A stretch of 64,000 nucleotides of DNA from JAABRU01 sp050180235 (lineage in GTDB: Bacteria; Desulfobacterota; Desulfobacteria; Desulfobacterales; Desulfococcaceae), in NCBI GenBank assembly GCA_050180235.1, contig JBFXEJ010000013.1:1-64000 (forward strand), written 5' to 3'. The stretch's first letter is position 1. Each line of letters starts with the position of its first letter. Shown here one piece after another: positions 1 to 9,205 of the stretch. The translations under genes were made by a program, and so were the position numbers. The notes beneath the pieces were generated by a model, which was not told the DNA's origin, ran no database searches, and saw nothing but the letters and a program-made list of their open reading frames with translations.

Positions 1-112
1 GACAATCTGTTTTTCAAAGAACGAAAAAATACACGACAATGTTATCGGAATGTATATCAACCGTTATTATTTTAAGAGTGGTCTTTATTCGGACAGCACA
101 TAATCAACCAAT

Positions 113-343
113 TTGACCCACTACCAAGCACTTTTACAGGAACAGGAGCGGATTACGGCAGAGAAAGTTCCCCCCAGGAACGAATACAAGGTGAAACAGC
201 ACAATAAGGCATTGCAGGAACTGAGTGCCAAAAAAGCGTTATATGATCAGAAAATGCAGAAATACGAAACTGAACTGAAGGCTTACAATAAGAAAACCAA
301 TGCCTTCAACCGGCAGAAAGAGTCTGAACCGCCTGATAAGTAA
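113..343 (+). CDS. Small lysine/glutamate-rich hypothetical protein or gene remnant
   Basis: An open frame of 76 codons begins at a TTG that lies inside the dispersed TTTGACCCACTACC repeat, with a TAA in frame four codons before it. The product is highly charged and helical in character, with Lys/Glu/Gln heptad-like spacing from about residue 15 to 65, and has no signal peptide or recognisable domain. There is no convincing ribosome binding site. Because the first codons belong to a repeat found elsewhere in non-coding DNA, this may be the 3' remnant of a longer coiled-coil gene. I do not recognise a family. Confidence 0.3.
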   Translation: MTHYQALLQEQERITAEKVPPRNEYKVKQHNKALQELSAKKALYDQKMQKYETELKAYNKKTNAFNRQKESEPPDK

Positions 344-681
344 GCGTTCAGAAGTTAAACTCTGAAACCCTGAGGGCTTATAATCATGAAAAATATGGTT
401 GGGAGCAAATCGGTTGACAGTCTGTTTTTTAACCGCAGTGATTCAGAATTTTCGCAGAGTCAAACAGAATTTTCTGTCCGAAATTCAGGTGTTAAAAAAA
501 TCATCCGGTTTGACCCACTGCAAAAAAGATATGAACGCTTAGGTGATTTCTGAAAATAAATATCCCGGAATCCGGCCAGACGGTATGGATACCGGCATTT
601 GCCGGTATAACGGGAAAAATTTCACATCACACGGAAATTGCGGATATATTCCGCACAGATTTGGAAAACAGGAACATTTGA
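344..681. other. Intergenic stretch with repeat copies
   Basis: No convincing gene is seen. The stretch holds a short AAACCCTGAGGG palindrome-like motif near 366, a copy of the TTTGACCCACTGC repeat near 509, and a leader of about 130 bases before the ammonia-lyase start at 682. The only notable ribosome-binding-like sequence is AACAGGAAC about 10 bases before that ATG. Confidence 0.5.
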
Positions 682-2388
682 ATGGACAGCAGACAGGAAA
701 ACAGGACAGTGGGGGGGCATTCAGCGGCTTTCAGGGCTGCGGATGATGCAGTGACAATAAGCGGACAGGGTCTGCGCATTGCGGATTTGGTGCGTGTGGC
801 CCGGCGTAAGGCAGCAGTGTGTCTGAGCCGGGAACCGAAGATTGCTGATCAGATTCGCAAATCCCATGAATTTATCATACAGGCTGTTGCACAAAACCGT
901 CCTGTTTACGGTGTCACCACAGTATTCGGGGGAATGTCCGACATTGCGGTTCCCGGAAAGGAAGCCGAAGAACTGCAGAATAATATTCCCTGGCCCCACA
1001 AGACCGGCGCGGGGAAAAGACTGCCGGAAGCAGATGTGCGCGCTGCTATGCTCCTGAGAGCCAATTCCCTGATGCAGGGCGTTTCAGGTGTGCGCATGGA
1101 AATCATTGAGAGAATTGCTGATTTTCTCAACGCGGGCATCACTCCCCATGTGCATGAAATGGGTTCCATCGGCGCGAGCGGAGATCTGGTTCCCCTTTCC
1201 CATATTGCAGGCGCGCTTATCGGTCTGGACAACGCTTTTGGGGTCAGCATGAACGGAAAGGACATGGGATGTGTTTCCGCACTGGAAAGTATAGGACTTC
1301 CCCGGATACGGCTGGCTCCCAAAGAGGGACTGGCCATTATCAACGGCACTTCCGTAATGACCGGCATTGCTGCCAACTGCGTGCATGAGACCGGAATACT
1401 GCTGGCCCTGAATCTGGCCGCGCACGGATTTTTCATTCAGGGACTGGGCGGAACCAACCAGTCTTTTCATCCCTTTATTCACCGCCTAAAACCCCATCCC
1501 GGTCAGATATGGTCCGCAGAGATCATGTCTGATCTGCTCACCGGCTCCGGGCTTGTCCGGAATGAACCGGACGGAGACACAGCCGATCCCCGGAGCGGAC
1601 TGATACAGGATCGCTATTCCCTGCGATGTCTGCCCCAGTTCATGGGGCCGGTTATTGACGGGTATTCCCAAATCAGGGGACAGGTGGAAACCGAAATGAA
1701 TTCAGTATCTGACAATCCCCTGATTGACGCGGAACACGGTGCATATTTTCACTGCGGGAATTTTCTGGGACAGTATATCGGTGTGGGAATGGATCAGCTT
1801 CGCTATTATACCGGTCTGCTTGCCAAACATACGGATGTGCAGATCGCTCTGCTGGTTACGCCTGAATTCAGCAACGGTCTGCCCCCCTCTCTGGTTGGAA
1901 ATCCTGCACGGAAAGTGAATCTGGGACTCAAAGGTCTGCAACTGTGCGGAAATTCGATCATGCCCCTGCTGTCTTTTTACGGAAATTCACTGGCTGACCG
2001 TTTTCCCACCCATGCCGAGCAGTTCAACCAGAATATCAACAGTCAGGGATTTGGCTCAGCCAATCTTGCCCGGCAGTCTGTTGACATCTTCCGTCAGTAT
2101 ACGGCCATTGCCCTTATGTTCGGCTTGCAGGCAGTGGATCTGAGAACAAAAATTGTTTCCGGCCATTATGACGCGCGGAAAACTCTTTCCCCGCGTACCA
2201 GGCAGGTTTATGAAAGCATTCTGGATGTGCTTAAAATATCTCCGTCCGGGGAACGTCCCTATATATGGAATGACGATGAGCAGTGTCTGGATTCACATAT
2301 CCGGGCCATTGCGGATGACATTGCCGAAGACGGGTGCATTCCCCAGACTGTGAAAGCGGTTGCAGATTCTCTCTCAAAAAACGTCTGA
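682..2388 (+). CDS. Aromatic amino acid ammonia-lyase (PAL-like, MIO enzyme)
   Basis: The 568-residue protein belongs to the histidine/phenylalanine ammonia-lyase family, which removes ammonia from an aromatic amino acid without added cofactor. The Ala-Ser-Gly triad that forms the MIO electrophile is at residues 165-167 (GASGDLVPL), and the catalytic Tyr is Y76 in VYGVTT. Length and many blocks (NGTSVMTGIAANC, SFHPFIH, NQNINSQG) resemble cyanobacterial phenylalanine ammonia-lyase more than HutH, as far as I can recall those sequences. The residue pair that selects the substrate ring, Phe-Leu in Anabaena PAL, is Pro105-His106 here, so substrate could be Phe, Tyr or another aromatic acid. No hut genes are nearby. 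The stop codon overlaps the start of an ATACCAATTC repeat. Confidence 0.9.
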   Translation: MDSRQENRTVGGHSAAFRAADDAVTISGQGLRIADLVRVARRKAAVCLSREPKIADQIRKSHEFIIQAVAQNRPVYGVTTVFGGMSDIAVPGKEAEELQNNIPWPHKTGAGKRLPEADVRAAMLLRANSLMQGVSGVRMEIIERIADFLNAGITPHVHEMGSIGASGDLVPLSHIAGALIGLDNAFGVSMNGKDMGCVSALESIGLPRIRLAPKEGLAIINGTSVMTGIAANCVHETGILLALNLAAHGFFIQGLGGTNQSFHPFIHRLKPHPGQIWSAEIMSDLLTGSGLVRNEPDGDTADPRSGLIQDRYSLRCLPQFMGPVIDGYSQIRGQVETEMNSVSDNPLIDAEHGAYFHCGNFLGQYIGVGMDQLRYYTGLLAKHTDVQIALLVTPEFSNGLPPSLVGNPARKVNLGLKGLQLCGNSIMPLLSFYGNSLADRFPTHAEQFNQNINSQGFGSANLARQSVDIFRQYTAIALMFGLQAVDLRTKIVSGHYDARKTLSPRTRQVYESILDVLKISPSGERPYIWNDDEQCLDSHIRAIADDIAEDGCIPQTVKAVADSLSKNV

Positions 2389-2515
2389 TACCAATTCGCT
2401 ATTGAATTTATACAATAATGTGAGTTGTTTCCTCTGTGTTCTCTGTGGTTTTTTTCTCTCTGTGTCCTCTGTGGGAAACCGAATCATAAGTATATTTTCA
2501 ATGGAGAATTGGTAT
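2388..2515. repeat. ATACCAATTC paired-end element, copy 1
   Basis: The left end ATACCAATTCGCTATTGA begins at 2388, overlapping the TGA of the ammonia-lyase gene, and the inverted right end TTCAATGGAGAATTGGTAT lies at 2497-2515. The interior contains the near-repetitive text CTCTGTG(T/G). The same ends recur at 23888, 24027, 34951 and 49952. It looks like a small non-coding inverted-repeat (MITE-like) element. The DNA from 2516 to 2642 shows nothing further. Confidence 0.6.
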
Positions 2516-2642
2516 GAAATCCGGGAATGCATGACACCGGGAAACTGCTGCATAATCAGTCCGGATTTTGGATATTCCCTGCCTCCGGGCAGTGTTTCCT
2601 GTTTCCGGATCCTGATTATCTGAAAACTGACGCTATTATGTG

Positions 2643-3455
2643 CTATCTTCTTATCTTAGCAAATCTTCCGGCAAGAAAAGAAAGAAGGAAAGCCGCTCCT
2701 CCGGTCAGAATGATGCAGGCCCCGGCTGTGAGGTTCCAGGTGTAAGAAACCCAAAGACCGCTTACAGTGAAAACACAACTGAGCAGGCTGGAGAGCAGCA
2801 TCATTGTCAGAAGGGAACCTGAATATTTTTCAGCTATATAGGGAGGAATGGTCAGCATGGCAATAACCAGAATGAGTCCCACCACCCGGATCACCATTAC
2901 CACAGAAACAGAAATCAGTCCCATAAGCAGGAAATGAAAAATCCCGACCGGTATGCCCCGCAGACGTGCATATTCCGCATCATAGGAAATGGCAAGAAAA
3001 TCATTGTAAAAACAGCCTACTGCCAGGATAATGACAGCGCACATAATCGCCATAATCCGGATGTCAGACCAGGGAACCGTGAGAATGCTGCCGAAAAGAT
3101 AGCTCATAAGATCTGTATTATAGCCCGGAGTCAGATCCAGCAGAATGACGCCCAACGCCATTCCCAGTGCCCAGATGACACCGATAATTGTGTCAGAGCG
3201 TTCTTTGTTTTTCAGCGTCACCCCGGCCATAATCATGGCTGATGCAAGGGAAAAACCGAGCGTTCCTGCCATATAGGGCCATCGGAAATAAAAGGCCAGA
3301 CCAATGCCGCCATAGGCCGCATGCGCAACTCCTCCGGCCAGAAACACAATCCGGTTGACCACCACCAGAGTGCCGATAATGCCGCAGGTGATGCTGACCA
3401 GAATGCCGGCGGCAAGCGCGTTTTGCATAAATTCGTAATGAAGTGCTTCCCACAT
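2643..3455 (-). CDS. znuB: Zinc/manganese ABC transporter permease
   Basis: The 270-residue protein is a polytopic membrane protein of the ABC-3 permease family that forms the translocation channel of zinc or manganese importers. About eight hydrophobic segments span the whole length, starting near residue 12, with the family's Gly-rich loop around VGLILVIAML near residues 195-205. It lies downstream of the ATPase and binding-protein genes on the same strand, separated from znuC by about 80 bases that hold two CTTCCAG hairpins. Zinc rather than manganese is inferred from the His-rich loop of the partner binding protein. It could equally carry Mn. Confidence 0.88.
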   Translation of the reverse strand: MWEALHYEFMQNALAAGILVSITCGIIGTLVVVNRIVFLAGGVAHAAYGGIGLAFYFRWPYMAGTLGFSLASAMIMAGVTLKNKERSDTIIGVIWALGMALGVILLDLTPGYNTDLMSYLFGSILTVPWSDIRIMAIMCAVIILAVGCFYNDFLAISYDAEYARLRGIPVGIFHFLLMGLISVSVVMVIRVVGLILVIAMLTIPPYIAEKYSGSLLTMMLLSSLLSCVFTVSGLWVSYTWNLTAGACIILTGGAAFLLSFLAGRFAKIRR

Positions 3456-3481
3456 AATTTAATTTTCAATGTTTAAAAGTA

Positions 3482-3532
3482 GCATAAGCTTCCAGCTTAT
3501 GCCCTGTTTATGAACAGTCTGGAAGCCTGTTC
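3482..3532. repeat. Pair of CTTCCAG-loop hairpins
   Basis: Two hairpins lie between znuC and znuB. The first, GCATAAG-CTTCCAG-CTTATGC at 3482-3502, has a perfect 7-base stem. The second, at 3512-3532, has the stem GAACAG/CTGTTC and the loop CTGGAAG, the reverse complement of the first loop. They belong to the family seen at 46437, 46524 and 53609-53792. Confidence 0.75.
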
Positions 3533-3538
3533 TGCTTT

Positions 3539-4330
3539 TCAGTCCTGATGGGTGCGCAGAACTCTGTGCGGAATACCGTGGGCCACCAGTTCCACCGGAC
3601 AGTCATACATCCGGACCATGTCTTCAGTGATTTCAGCTCCATCATGATAATGAAGCGTATGATTAACGCAGGCCACTGATTTGACCTGGCTGGAAATCAC
3701 CATCAGGTCATGGTTGACAATGACAATGCTTACCCTGGTGTTGAGTTCCCTGAGCAGGCGGTAAAAATCATTCTGGTGGCTGGAATCCACGTTTGCAGTC
3801 GGTTCATCCAGAAACAGAATCTCCGGGTCCGAAACCAGGGCTCTGGCAATGAACACCCGCTGCCGCTGTCCCCCGGAAAGTTCCCCGATACGGCGTTTCC
3901 GGAATTCCCACATATCCAAACGATCCAGAACCGCCCGTACTGCGGCTTTGTCCTGTGCCGAATGACGTGACCATACTCCTTTGGATCTGATCCGTCCCAT
4001 CATCACCACATCCAGCACAGATATGGGGAAATCCCTGTTAAAGCCGATTTCCTGCGGAACATATCCCAACTGACGGGAAGCCTGCCAGGGCGTTTTTCCC
4101 AGAACTGTCACTGATCCCTGATCCGGTTTCAGCAGCCCCAGCATCAGCTTGAGCAGGGTTGTCTTTCCCCCTCCGTTTGGACCAATCAGCGCTGTAAAAC
4201 AGCCTTTTTCCAGGCGCAGATTGATACCCTTCAGCACCTGACTCTGATTATAGGAAAAATGGAGATCTTTGATCTCAATGACAGTCTCCGTATCCGTGAT
4301 TTTTTTTTTTCTGTATGGCATGTCTGTCAT
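3539..4330 (-). CDS. znuC: Zinc/manganese ABC transporter ATP-binding protein
   Basis: The 263-residue ATPase powers the metal importer. Walker A is GPNGGGKTT at residues 50-58, the ABC signature LSGGQ is at 151-155, Walker B ILFLDEP begins at 171, and the switch histidine is H207 (VNHD). The ATG overlaps the stop of znuA by four bases (4327-4330), which indicates translational coupling in the order znuA-znuC-znuB. The C-terminus carries several His residues (about 227-258), unusual for the nucleotide-binding domain and in keeping with metal-related function. A run of nine T bases on the plus strand near 4301 encodes the N-terminal RKKK. Confidence 0.9.
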   Translation of the reverse strand: MTDMPYRKKKITDTETVIEIKDLHFSYNQSQVLKGINLRLEKGCFTALIGPNGGGKTTLLKLMLGLLKPDQGSVTVLGKTPWQASRQLGYVPQEIGFNRDFPISVLDVVMMGRIRSKGVWSRHSAQDKAAVRAVLDRLDMWEFRKRRIGELSGGQRQRVFIARALVSDPEILFLDEPTANVDSSHQNDFYRLLRELNTRVSIVIVNHDLMVISSQVKSVACVNHTLHYHDGAEITEDMVRMYDCPVELVAHGIPHRVLRTHQD

Positions 4331-5217
4331 TTTTTCAGAGTATCCCTGAATTTCATGGCAATCTGCCGGAGGTTCTCCGCCCAGTCCCCTGCCAGAGGAT
4401 CAGCAGCTATCACCTGTCCGCCAATGGCAGAGGCTATCACACCCGCGCTTTTTTCAGAATACTGGGGCTGGACAAAAACAGCCTTTATATTTTCCTTTTT
4501 TCCCCATTCAATCAGTTTCTGCAGATCAGCGGGTTTGGGTTCCTTGCCCTCGGTTTCGACCGGAACCTGTTTCAGCCCGTAAGCCTGTGCAAAATATCCC
4601 CAGGCCGGATGAAAAACCATGAATTCTCTGCGGATTTCCTTTTCTCCCAGAATGCGGAAGATTTCCATATCCAGCTCTGCTATTTCCCGGATAAAGTCTT
4701 TGTACCTGTCTTCATACACATCTGCATGGGCCGGATTCGCGCTGACCAGAGCCCTGAGAATATTCCGGGCCTGCACCATAACCAGAGGCGGGGAAAGCCA
4801 TATGTGCGGATCTCTGACGCCTTCATGCTCATGTCTTCCGGCTTCCTCCCCTTTTTCTTCATGATGATGGGAAGTCATGGGAATTTTTTCAATGCCCTCC
4901 TGCGTGAAAATGATCCGCATGGAAGGATTGGCCGCAGCAAAGCGATCCAGCCATGTGCTTTCAAAGGGAACACCCGCGGCAAAATACAGACGGGTTTTGG
5001 AAAGTTCCACCATCTGTGCGGGTTTGGGTTCATAGGTATGCGGCCCGGCGCCGGGAGCGACCATCACGGAAACCTGCACAGATTCTCCCCCGATCTTTTC
5101 CACAAAATATTTCTGCGGAATAATGCTCACAAAAACCGGAAGAATCTCCTGCGCGATACCCGCACACGGAAAAAGCAGCATTGCCAGAATCAGAAACATT
5201 TTTACAGTAAACTTCAT
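4327..5217 (-). CDS. znuA: Zinc-binding periplasmic protein of ABC importer
   Basis: The 296-residue solute-binding protein of cluster A-I captures zinc in the periplasm for ZnuBC. A signal peptide covers about residues 1-22 (KFTVKMFLILAMLLFPCAGIA). The likely metal ligands are H60 (PHTYEP), H138 (DPHIW) and H203 (FHPAW), with a late Asp near 273-278. A His/Glu-rich loop at about 117-131 (SHHHEEKGEEAGRHEHE) is typical of zinc-specific members. I chose the ATG at 5217 because AGGAGG lies eight bases upstream; a longer frame to 5253 lacks such a site. No Zur or other regulator gene is near. Confidence 0.9.
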   Translation of the reverse strand: MKFTVKMFLILAMLLFPCAGIAQEILPVFVSIIPQKYFVEKIGGESVQVSVMVAPGAGPHTYEPKPAQMVELSKTRLYFAAGVPFESTWLDRFAAANPSMRIIFTQEGIEKIPMTSHHHEEKGEEAGRHEHEGVRDPHIWLSPPLVMVQARNILRALVSANPAHADVYEDRYKDFIREIAELDMEIFRILGEKEIRREFMVFHPAWGYFAQAYGLKQVPVETEGKEPKPADLQKLIEWGKKENIKAVFVQPQYSEKSAGVIASAIGGQVIAADPLAGDWAENLRQIAMKFRDTLKK

Positions 5218-5820
5218 ATAAACCCTCCTGTTTTTTCCTTTCATGCTTTGCACTGCAATATTGCTTTCATCCCCATATACAGCATGTTATACCCGGCATC
5301 AAACTTGCTTTAACGTTAATATCCGATGTTACGCAGCGTCTTCATACCCGTGAAAGCCGGTATCCGGAACCATCTGAAATCACCGGATTCAGGCCTGCGC
5401 CGGGATACCGGTGAAAACGGGCAGCTTCCTGATTTCTGAAAAGACTGCGTAACATGAGTTGCCTGAATCTGTCAATGCCATATTACCGGAGAATATACCG
5501 TTCACCGCTAAGATCGTAAATGAAATCTGAAAAATAAACCGGCATAAAATCCGGCAGACATTTCTGGCGAAACCCTCAGGGTTTTTCTTGAATCAATGCT
5601 GAAATATTTTTCAGGTTTCATATAAAAACAGGTCAGTGAAATTTTGTTTCTGAAAATCTGTGGTTGACATTTGCAGAAATTTCCGGTTATATTTTGACTC
5701 GTTACAGTCAGAGCATCCGAATTCTGCATGATATTCCGTAACCCCAAATTACACAGGGCATGCTGTGGCAGGTGTGCACTCGGACGTATTCATGTCAAAA
5801 AAAATCATAAAAGGGAAAAT
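5218..5820. other. Intergenic region with inverted repeat and palindrome
   Basis: No gene is seen between the divergent znuA and chemoreceptor genes. An inverted repeat (TGTTACGCAG near 5329 and CTGCGTAACA near 5446) brackets about 130 bases; a related TGTTACGCA occurs at 20324. A palindrome GAAACCCTCAGGGTTTTTC is at about 5569-5588. A promoter candidate is listed separately. Confidence 0.55.
5664..5693 (+). promoter_or_regulatory. Sigma-70-like promoter for the chemoreceptor
   Basis: TTGACA at 5664-5669 is followed after 18 bases by TATATT at 5688-5693 (or TTATAT after 17). The chemoreceptor ATG lies about 125 bases downstream, leaving a moderately long leader. The match is seen directly; activity is inferred. 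Confidence 0.5.
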
Positions 5821-7563
5821 ATGAAAAAAATGAGTCTGAAAAAAAGGTTTCTGTTTCCGGTAGTAACGCTTCTCATTCTGGGAATGGGGGGAATATCTGC
5901 CATCTCTTACATCAAGGCAAAAACCGTTCTGGAAAAAGAAGCCGCAATCCAGATTGAGCAGACGGCAGATTCCACTCTGCGTCTGGTGGACAACTGGCTG
6001 GAAAGTCAGAAACTGCTTGTGCTTGATCTGGCGGATCAGCAACTGGTTCAAACCGCGCTCCGTGATACCGGTGAAGGCAGGGATGCCCGGAACACATTAA
6101 ACCGGCAGATGTCAGGCATAAAGGCCCGCCACGGCTTTTTGGACAGCCTGCTCCTAGTCGATCCGTCAGGGATCGTCATCGCCTCTTCCACGGAAGATAT
6201 CATAGGCAAATACAGCATCAGGGAGCGCGAATATTTCCATGCAGTTATGAAGGGAAAGACGCAGATTTCAGAGGTTGTTATAAACCGTAAGCGCCAGACA
6301 CCGACATTCGTTGTGGCAGCACCGGTAAAAGAGGGTGAGCGGGTCATCGGGTGCATGGCCGGGGCTGTGAATCTCAGCGGTTTCAGTGAACGGTTCATTG
6401 ATCCCATCCGGGTCGCGGAAACCGGTTATGTCTATATCTGCGACAGAAACGGCACTGTAATGGCCCATCCTGACAGATCTCTTATCATGAAGATAAAACT
6501 GTCTGATTTCGAAGCCGGGCGGGAAGTCCTGAGAAGAGGCAACGGCATTATCACTTATAAATGGAGCGGCAAAGACAGGCTTGGGGCATTCCGCACCCAT
6601 CCGGAACACGGATGGATCATTATGTCCGGAATCAACGCAGATGAACTCCTGGCACATGCCCGTGCCCTGCGCAGATGGAATATGATGATAACCTTTGTGC
6701 TGGCTGTGACAGCAGGCATTGTCACCCTGCTCACCGCAGGTTCTGTCGTCAGGCCCCTTAGCGGTTTTATCACTACCCTCAGTCAGACCGCTGAGGAGGT
6801 CAGTGCCGGAGCCTTCCATGTTTCCGATGCCAGTACCCGGCTGGCTGAAAACGCATCCCGGCAGGCAGCGGCCATTGAAGAGTGCGCATCCTCTCTTGAG
6901 GAAACAGCATCCATGACCCGGAATAATGCGGAGCATGCAGGGCAGGCCAGAAATATGATGGAAGAGTCTGATCGGATATCAGAACAGGTCCGCCGGCATA
7001 TGTCCCTGATGGTGCAGGCCATCGGAACCATCACCCGGTACAGTGGTGATACGGAAAAAATAATCAAAAATATTGATGAAATCGCTTTCCAGACCAATCT
7101 TCTGGCACTCAACGCTGCTGTGGAGGCGGCCCGTGCGGGCGAGTCAGGTGCAGGATTTGCTGTGGTGGCAGGTGAGGTGCGCACCCTGGCCATGCGGTCA
7201 GCGGATGCCGCCAAAAGCACAGCCGCTCTGATTGAGAACACCATCAGAGCGGTGCGGGAAGGCAATTCACTGACCCAGGCCACAGAAGCAGCGTTCAGGG
7301 AGAATACGGCCATATCTGCAAAAGTGGGACTGATCATTCAGGAGATTGCAGCCGCCTCCGGGGAACAGGCCGAAGGCATCGCCCGGATCAGCAGCTCCGT
7401 AAGTGAAATGGACAAAATGCTCCAGCAGGTGGCGGCCACTGCCCAGGAATCCGCGGGTGTGTCCGAAACAATGACTGCACAGTCCGGGGAATTGAAGAAT
7501 ATTGTGGATCAGCTCGCCCTGCTTGTTTTCGGCGGGAAATCCTCCCCCTCTGTCCGGAAATGA
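5821..7563 (+). CDS. Methyl-accepting chemotaxis protein with Cache sensor
   Basis: The 580-residue receptor has a first membrane segment at about residues 11-30, a periplasmic dCache-like sensor (about 35-285, with the LLVDPSGIVIASS and GYVYICDRNGTVMAHP blocks of Cache domains), a second membrane segment at about 288-310, and a cytoplasmic signalling domain. The hairpin tip that contacts CheA/CheW is IDEIAFQTNLLALNAAVEAA at about 417-436. A HAMP domain is not obvious: the second membrane helix leads almost directly into helical signalling sequence. The start at 5821 follows AAAAGGGAAAAT. It stands alone with no che genes in view; the ligand is unknown, though Cache domains often bind small organic acids or amino acids. 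Confidence 0.92.
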   Translation: MKKMSLKKRFLFPVVTLLILGMGGISAISYIKAKTVLEKEAAIQIEQTADSTLRLVDNWLESQKLLVLDLADQQLVQTALRDTGEGRDARNTLNRQMSGIKARHGFLDSLLLVDPSGIVIASSTEDIIGKYSIREREYFHAVMKGKTQISEVVINRKRQTPTFVVAAPVKEGERVIGCMAGAVNLSGFSERFIDPIRVAETGYVYICDRNGTVMAHPDRSLIMKIKLSDFEAGREVLRRGNGIITYKWSGKDRLGAFRTHPEHGWIIMSGINADELLAHARALRRWNMMITFVLAVTAGIVTLLTAGSVVRPLSGFITTLSQTAEEVSAGAFHVSDASTRLAENASRQAAAIEECASSLEETASMTRNNAEHAGQARNMMEESDRISEQVRRHMSLMVQAIGTITRYSGDTEKIIKNIDEIAFQTNLLALNAAVEAARAGESGAGFAVVAGEVRTLAMRSADAAKSTAALIENTIRAVREGNSLTQATEAAFRENTAISAKVGLIIQEIAAASGEQAEGIARISSSVSEMDKMLQQVAATAQESAGVSETMTAQSGELKNIVDQLALLVFGGKSSPSVRK

Positions 7564-7803
7564 TTGAACTGTAATTCTTTCAGCAGAGCCAGTTTCAGAA
7601 CTCGCAAAATCAGCAGATCGAAAATTTCCTTAATTCTCCATCTCCCCCGTGGAAGATGGCCGGGGTTAGTGGGGTAACTGTCTGATTTTCAACCCCACCC
7701 CGGCCATCCCCCATTGAGGGGGAGGGGTTTTATAATCTGAAACTCCTGATTCCGGCTTACTCTGGCGGACTTTTGCAATCATCTCAATATTCAATATTTT
7801 TTT
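7564..7803. repeat. GC-rich long hairpin of the CCCCTCCC family
   Basis: A long imperfect hairpin is formed by GATGGCCGGGGTTAGTGGGGT (near 7655) and ACCCCACCCCGGCCATC (near 7696), inside a stretch starting with CAGATCGAAAATTTCCTTAATTCTC that recurs almost exactly near 38455. The tail ATTGAGGGGGAGGGG links it to the copies at 9207, 34987, 38338 and 38470. No gene is seen. Confidence 0.6.
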
Positions 7804-9165
7804 TCATATGTCCCGCATATTGTGACTGTCCATGACCAGATCTTTGAGCCGGGTGATGATTTTCCATGAAAATCCCTCTGTCATACAGGGAAAAAGTGCA
7901 TTGTTGGCAAACACAGGATCAGCTTCCAGATCATAGGGAGAAACAGCCACGGCCTCTTTCCACAGGGCAGTGTGGGGAATGGGTGTGTAATAAGTGGGAA
8001 CCGGTGTCAGACCGTTCTGTTTTACTGTCAGAATAGAGGATTCCACTGCTTCCAGACTCTGATGCGGAAGTCCGACCAGCAGGTAGGCTCCCACCTGTTT
8101 CTGATCAAATCCTGCTTCCCGGAGATACGCGGCCGCACGGCAGAACTCCTCTTCTGTGACTTTGCGATCCAGCGTGTTCCGCTCTTCAAAAGCAGTGGTT
8201 TCCAGTCCCAGACGCAGGGTTTTAAAACCGGACTGAAACATCAGTTTTGCAGTCTCCGGCGTGATTTCCCGTATGTGAACCGCGTTTGGGGTATGAAAAC
8301 GCAAAGGCAGACCGGAGCGGATAATGCCTTCAAGCATGGGAATGGCATGGTTTTTGGCATTTATCAGCAGCGCGTCATCATAAAATGCAAAATCCCGGAC
8401 TCCGCAGGCCCTGTGCCAGTGCAGAATTTCCGAGACCACATGTTCGGGACTGCGCACCATGCGCACAGGTTCCAGAAAACGGGATGCACAGTACGCGCAG
8501 GAAAAAGGGCATCCCATAGAGGTGAGAAGGGGAACAAAGGGAATCTGCCTCTGCAAGTCCCAAGCGGGAAATGGCCATGTATCCATATCAGAGGGATCAA
8601 ATTTGGCAGATGCGGAAAAACCCGTGTATCTTTCTGCAATGCCGAGAATTTCCTTTAAACCATCTCCGGATATGACTTCATCCGCGCCGGAATGTTTGCA
8701 CGCATGTTCATGGCAGAGCGTGGCATAGATTCCGCCCAGAACAAGTGGAACATCCGGAAAAATTTTCCGTATATGTGCAATGGTTTCCTGAACACCCGGA
8801 TACCAGTAGGTCATCAGGGAAGTGAGCAGAATCAGATCAGGTTTGTCAACAGCCTGCAAATCCTTTGCAAACCATTCCGGCAGAATACCATAGCGGCAGA
8901 AATGCCGGGGAATATGCCGCAGTCCTTCGGGTTTGGGAATCCGGGTTTTCAGATACGGGCCTCGTCCGCATCTGAGGGAAAGCTCTGAATGTCCCGCGTC
9001 CGGATGAAATCTATCCAGGCAGTCAATATAACTTACCTTATATCCGTGATTTCTGAGGATAGCTGCAAGAAGGGCCAGTCCCATAGGACGCGCCCAGTAA
9101 TCATAGGCAGCAAAATCATGTATCCAGGGATTTACCAGCAGGATATGGGGAGAATCGGATTTCAT
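7804..9165 (-). CDS. B12-binding domain radical SAM protein
   Basis: The 453-residue protein has a cobalamin-binding Rossmann-like domain at about residues 1-175 (HILLVNP start, ALLAAILRNHGY, VLGGIYATL) followed by a radical SAM barrel. The cluster-binding cysteines are C219, C223 and C226 in CPFSCAYC. Such enzymes typically methylate or rearrange unactivated carbons, but this sequence gives no clue to the substrate. It lies downstream of the siroheme decarboxylase-like gene on the same strand, with a repeat-filled gap of about 290 bases, so any functional link is weak; it is not AhbC or AhbD by length and architecture. I prefer ATG 9165 over an upstream TTG at 9189; neither has a clear ribosome binding site. 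Confidence 0.85.
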   Translation of the reverse strand: MKSDSPHILLVNPWIHDFAAYDYWARPMGLALLAAILRNHGYKVSYIDCLDRFHPDAGHSELSLRCGRGPYLKTRIPKPEGLRHIPRHFCRYGILPEWFAKDLQAVDKPDLILLTSLMTYWYPGVQETIAHIRKIFPDVPLVLGGIYATLCHEHACKHSGADEVISGDGLKEILGIAERYTGFSASAKFDPSDMDTWPFPAWDLQRQIPFVPLLTSMGCPFSCAYCASRFLEPVRMVRSPEHVVSEILHWHRACGVRDFAFYDDALLINAKNHAIPMLEGIIRSGLPLRFHTPNAVHIREITPETAKLMFQSGFKTLRLGLETTAFEERNTLDRKVTEEEFCRAAAYLREAGFDQKQVGAYLLVGLPHQSLEAVESSILTVKQNGLTPVPTYYTPIPHTALWKEAVAVSPYDLEADPVFANNALFPCMTEGFSWKIITRLKDLVMDSHNMRDI

Positions 9166-9205
9166 AAGGGAAAATCGGTAGTGGTACAAATCTGTTGATC
9201 CAAAA

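Noticed and set aside
4315..5313. Plus-strand frame of 332 codons over znuA
   Set aside because: Antisense shadow of the well-supported znuA gene, rich in His, Phe and Cys from complementary codons.
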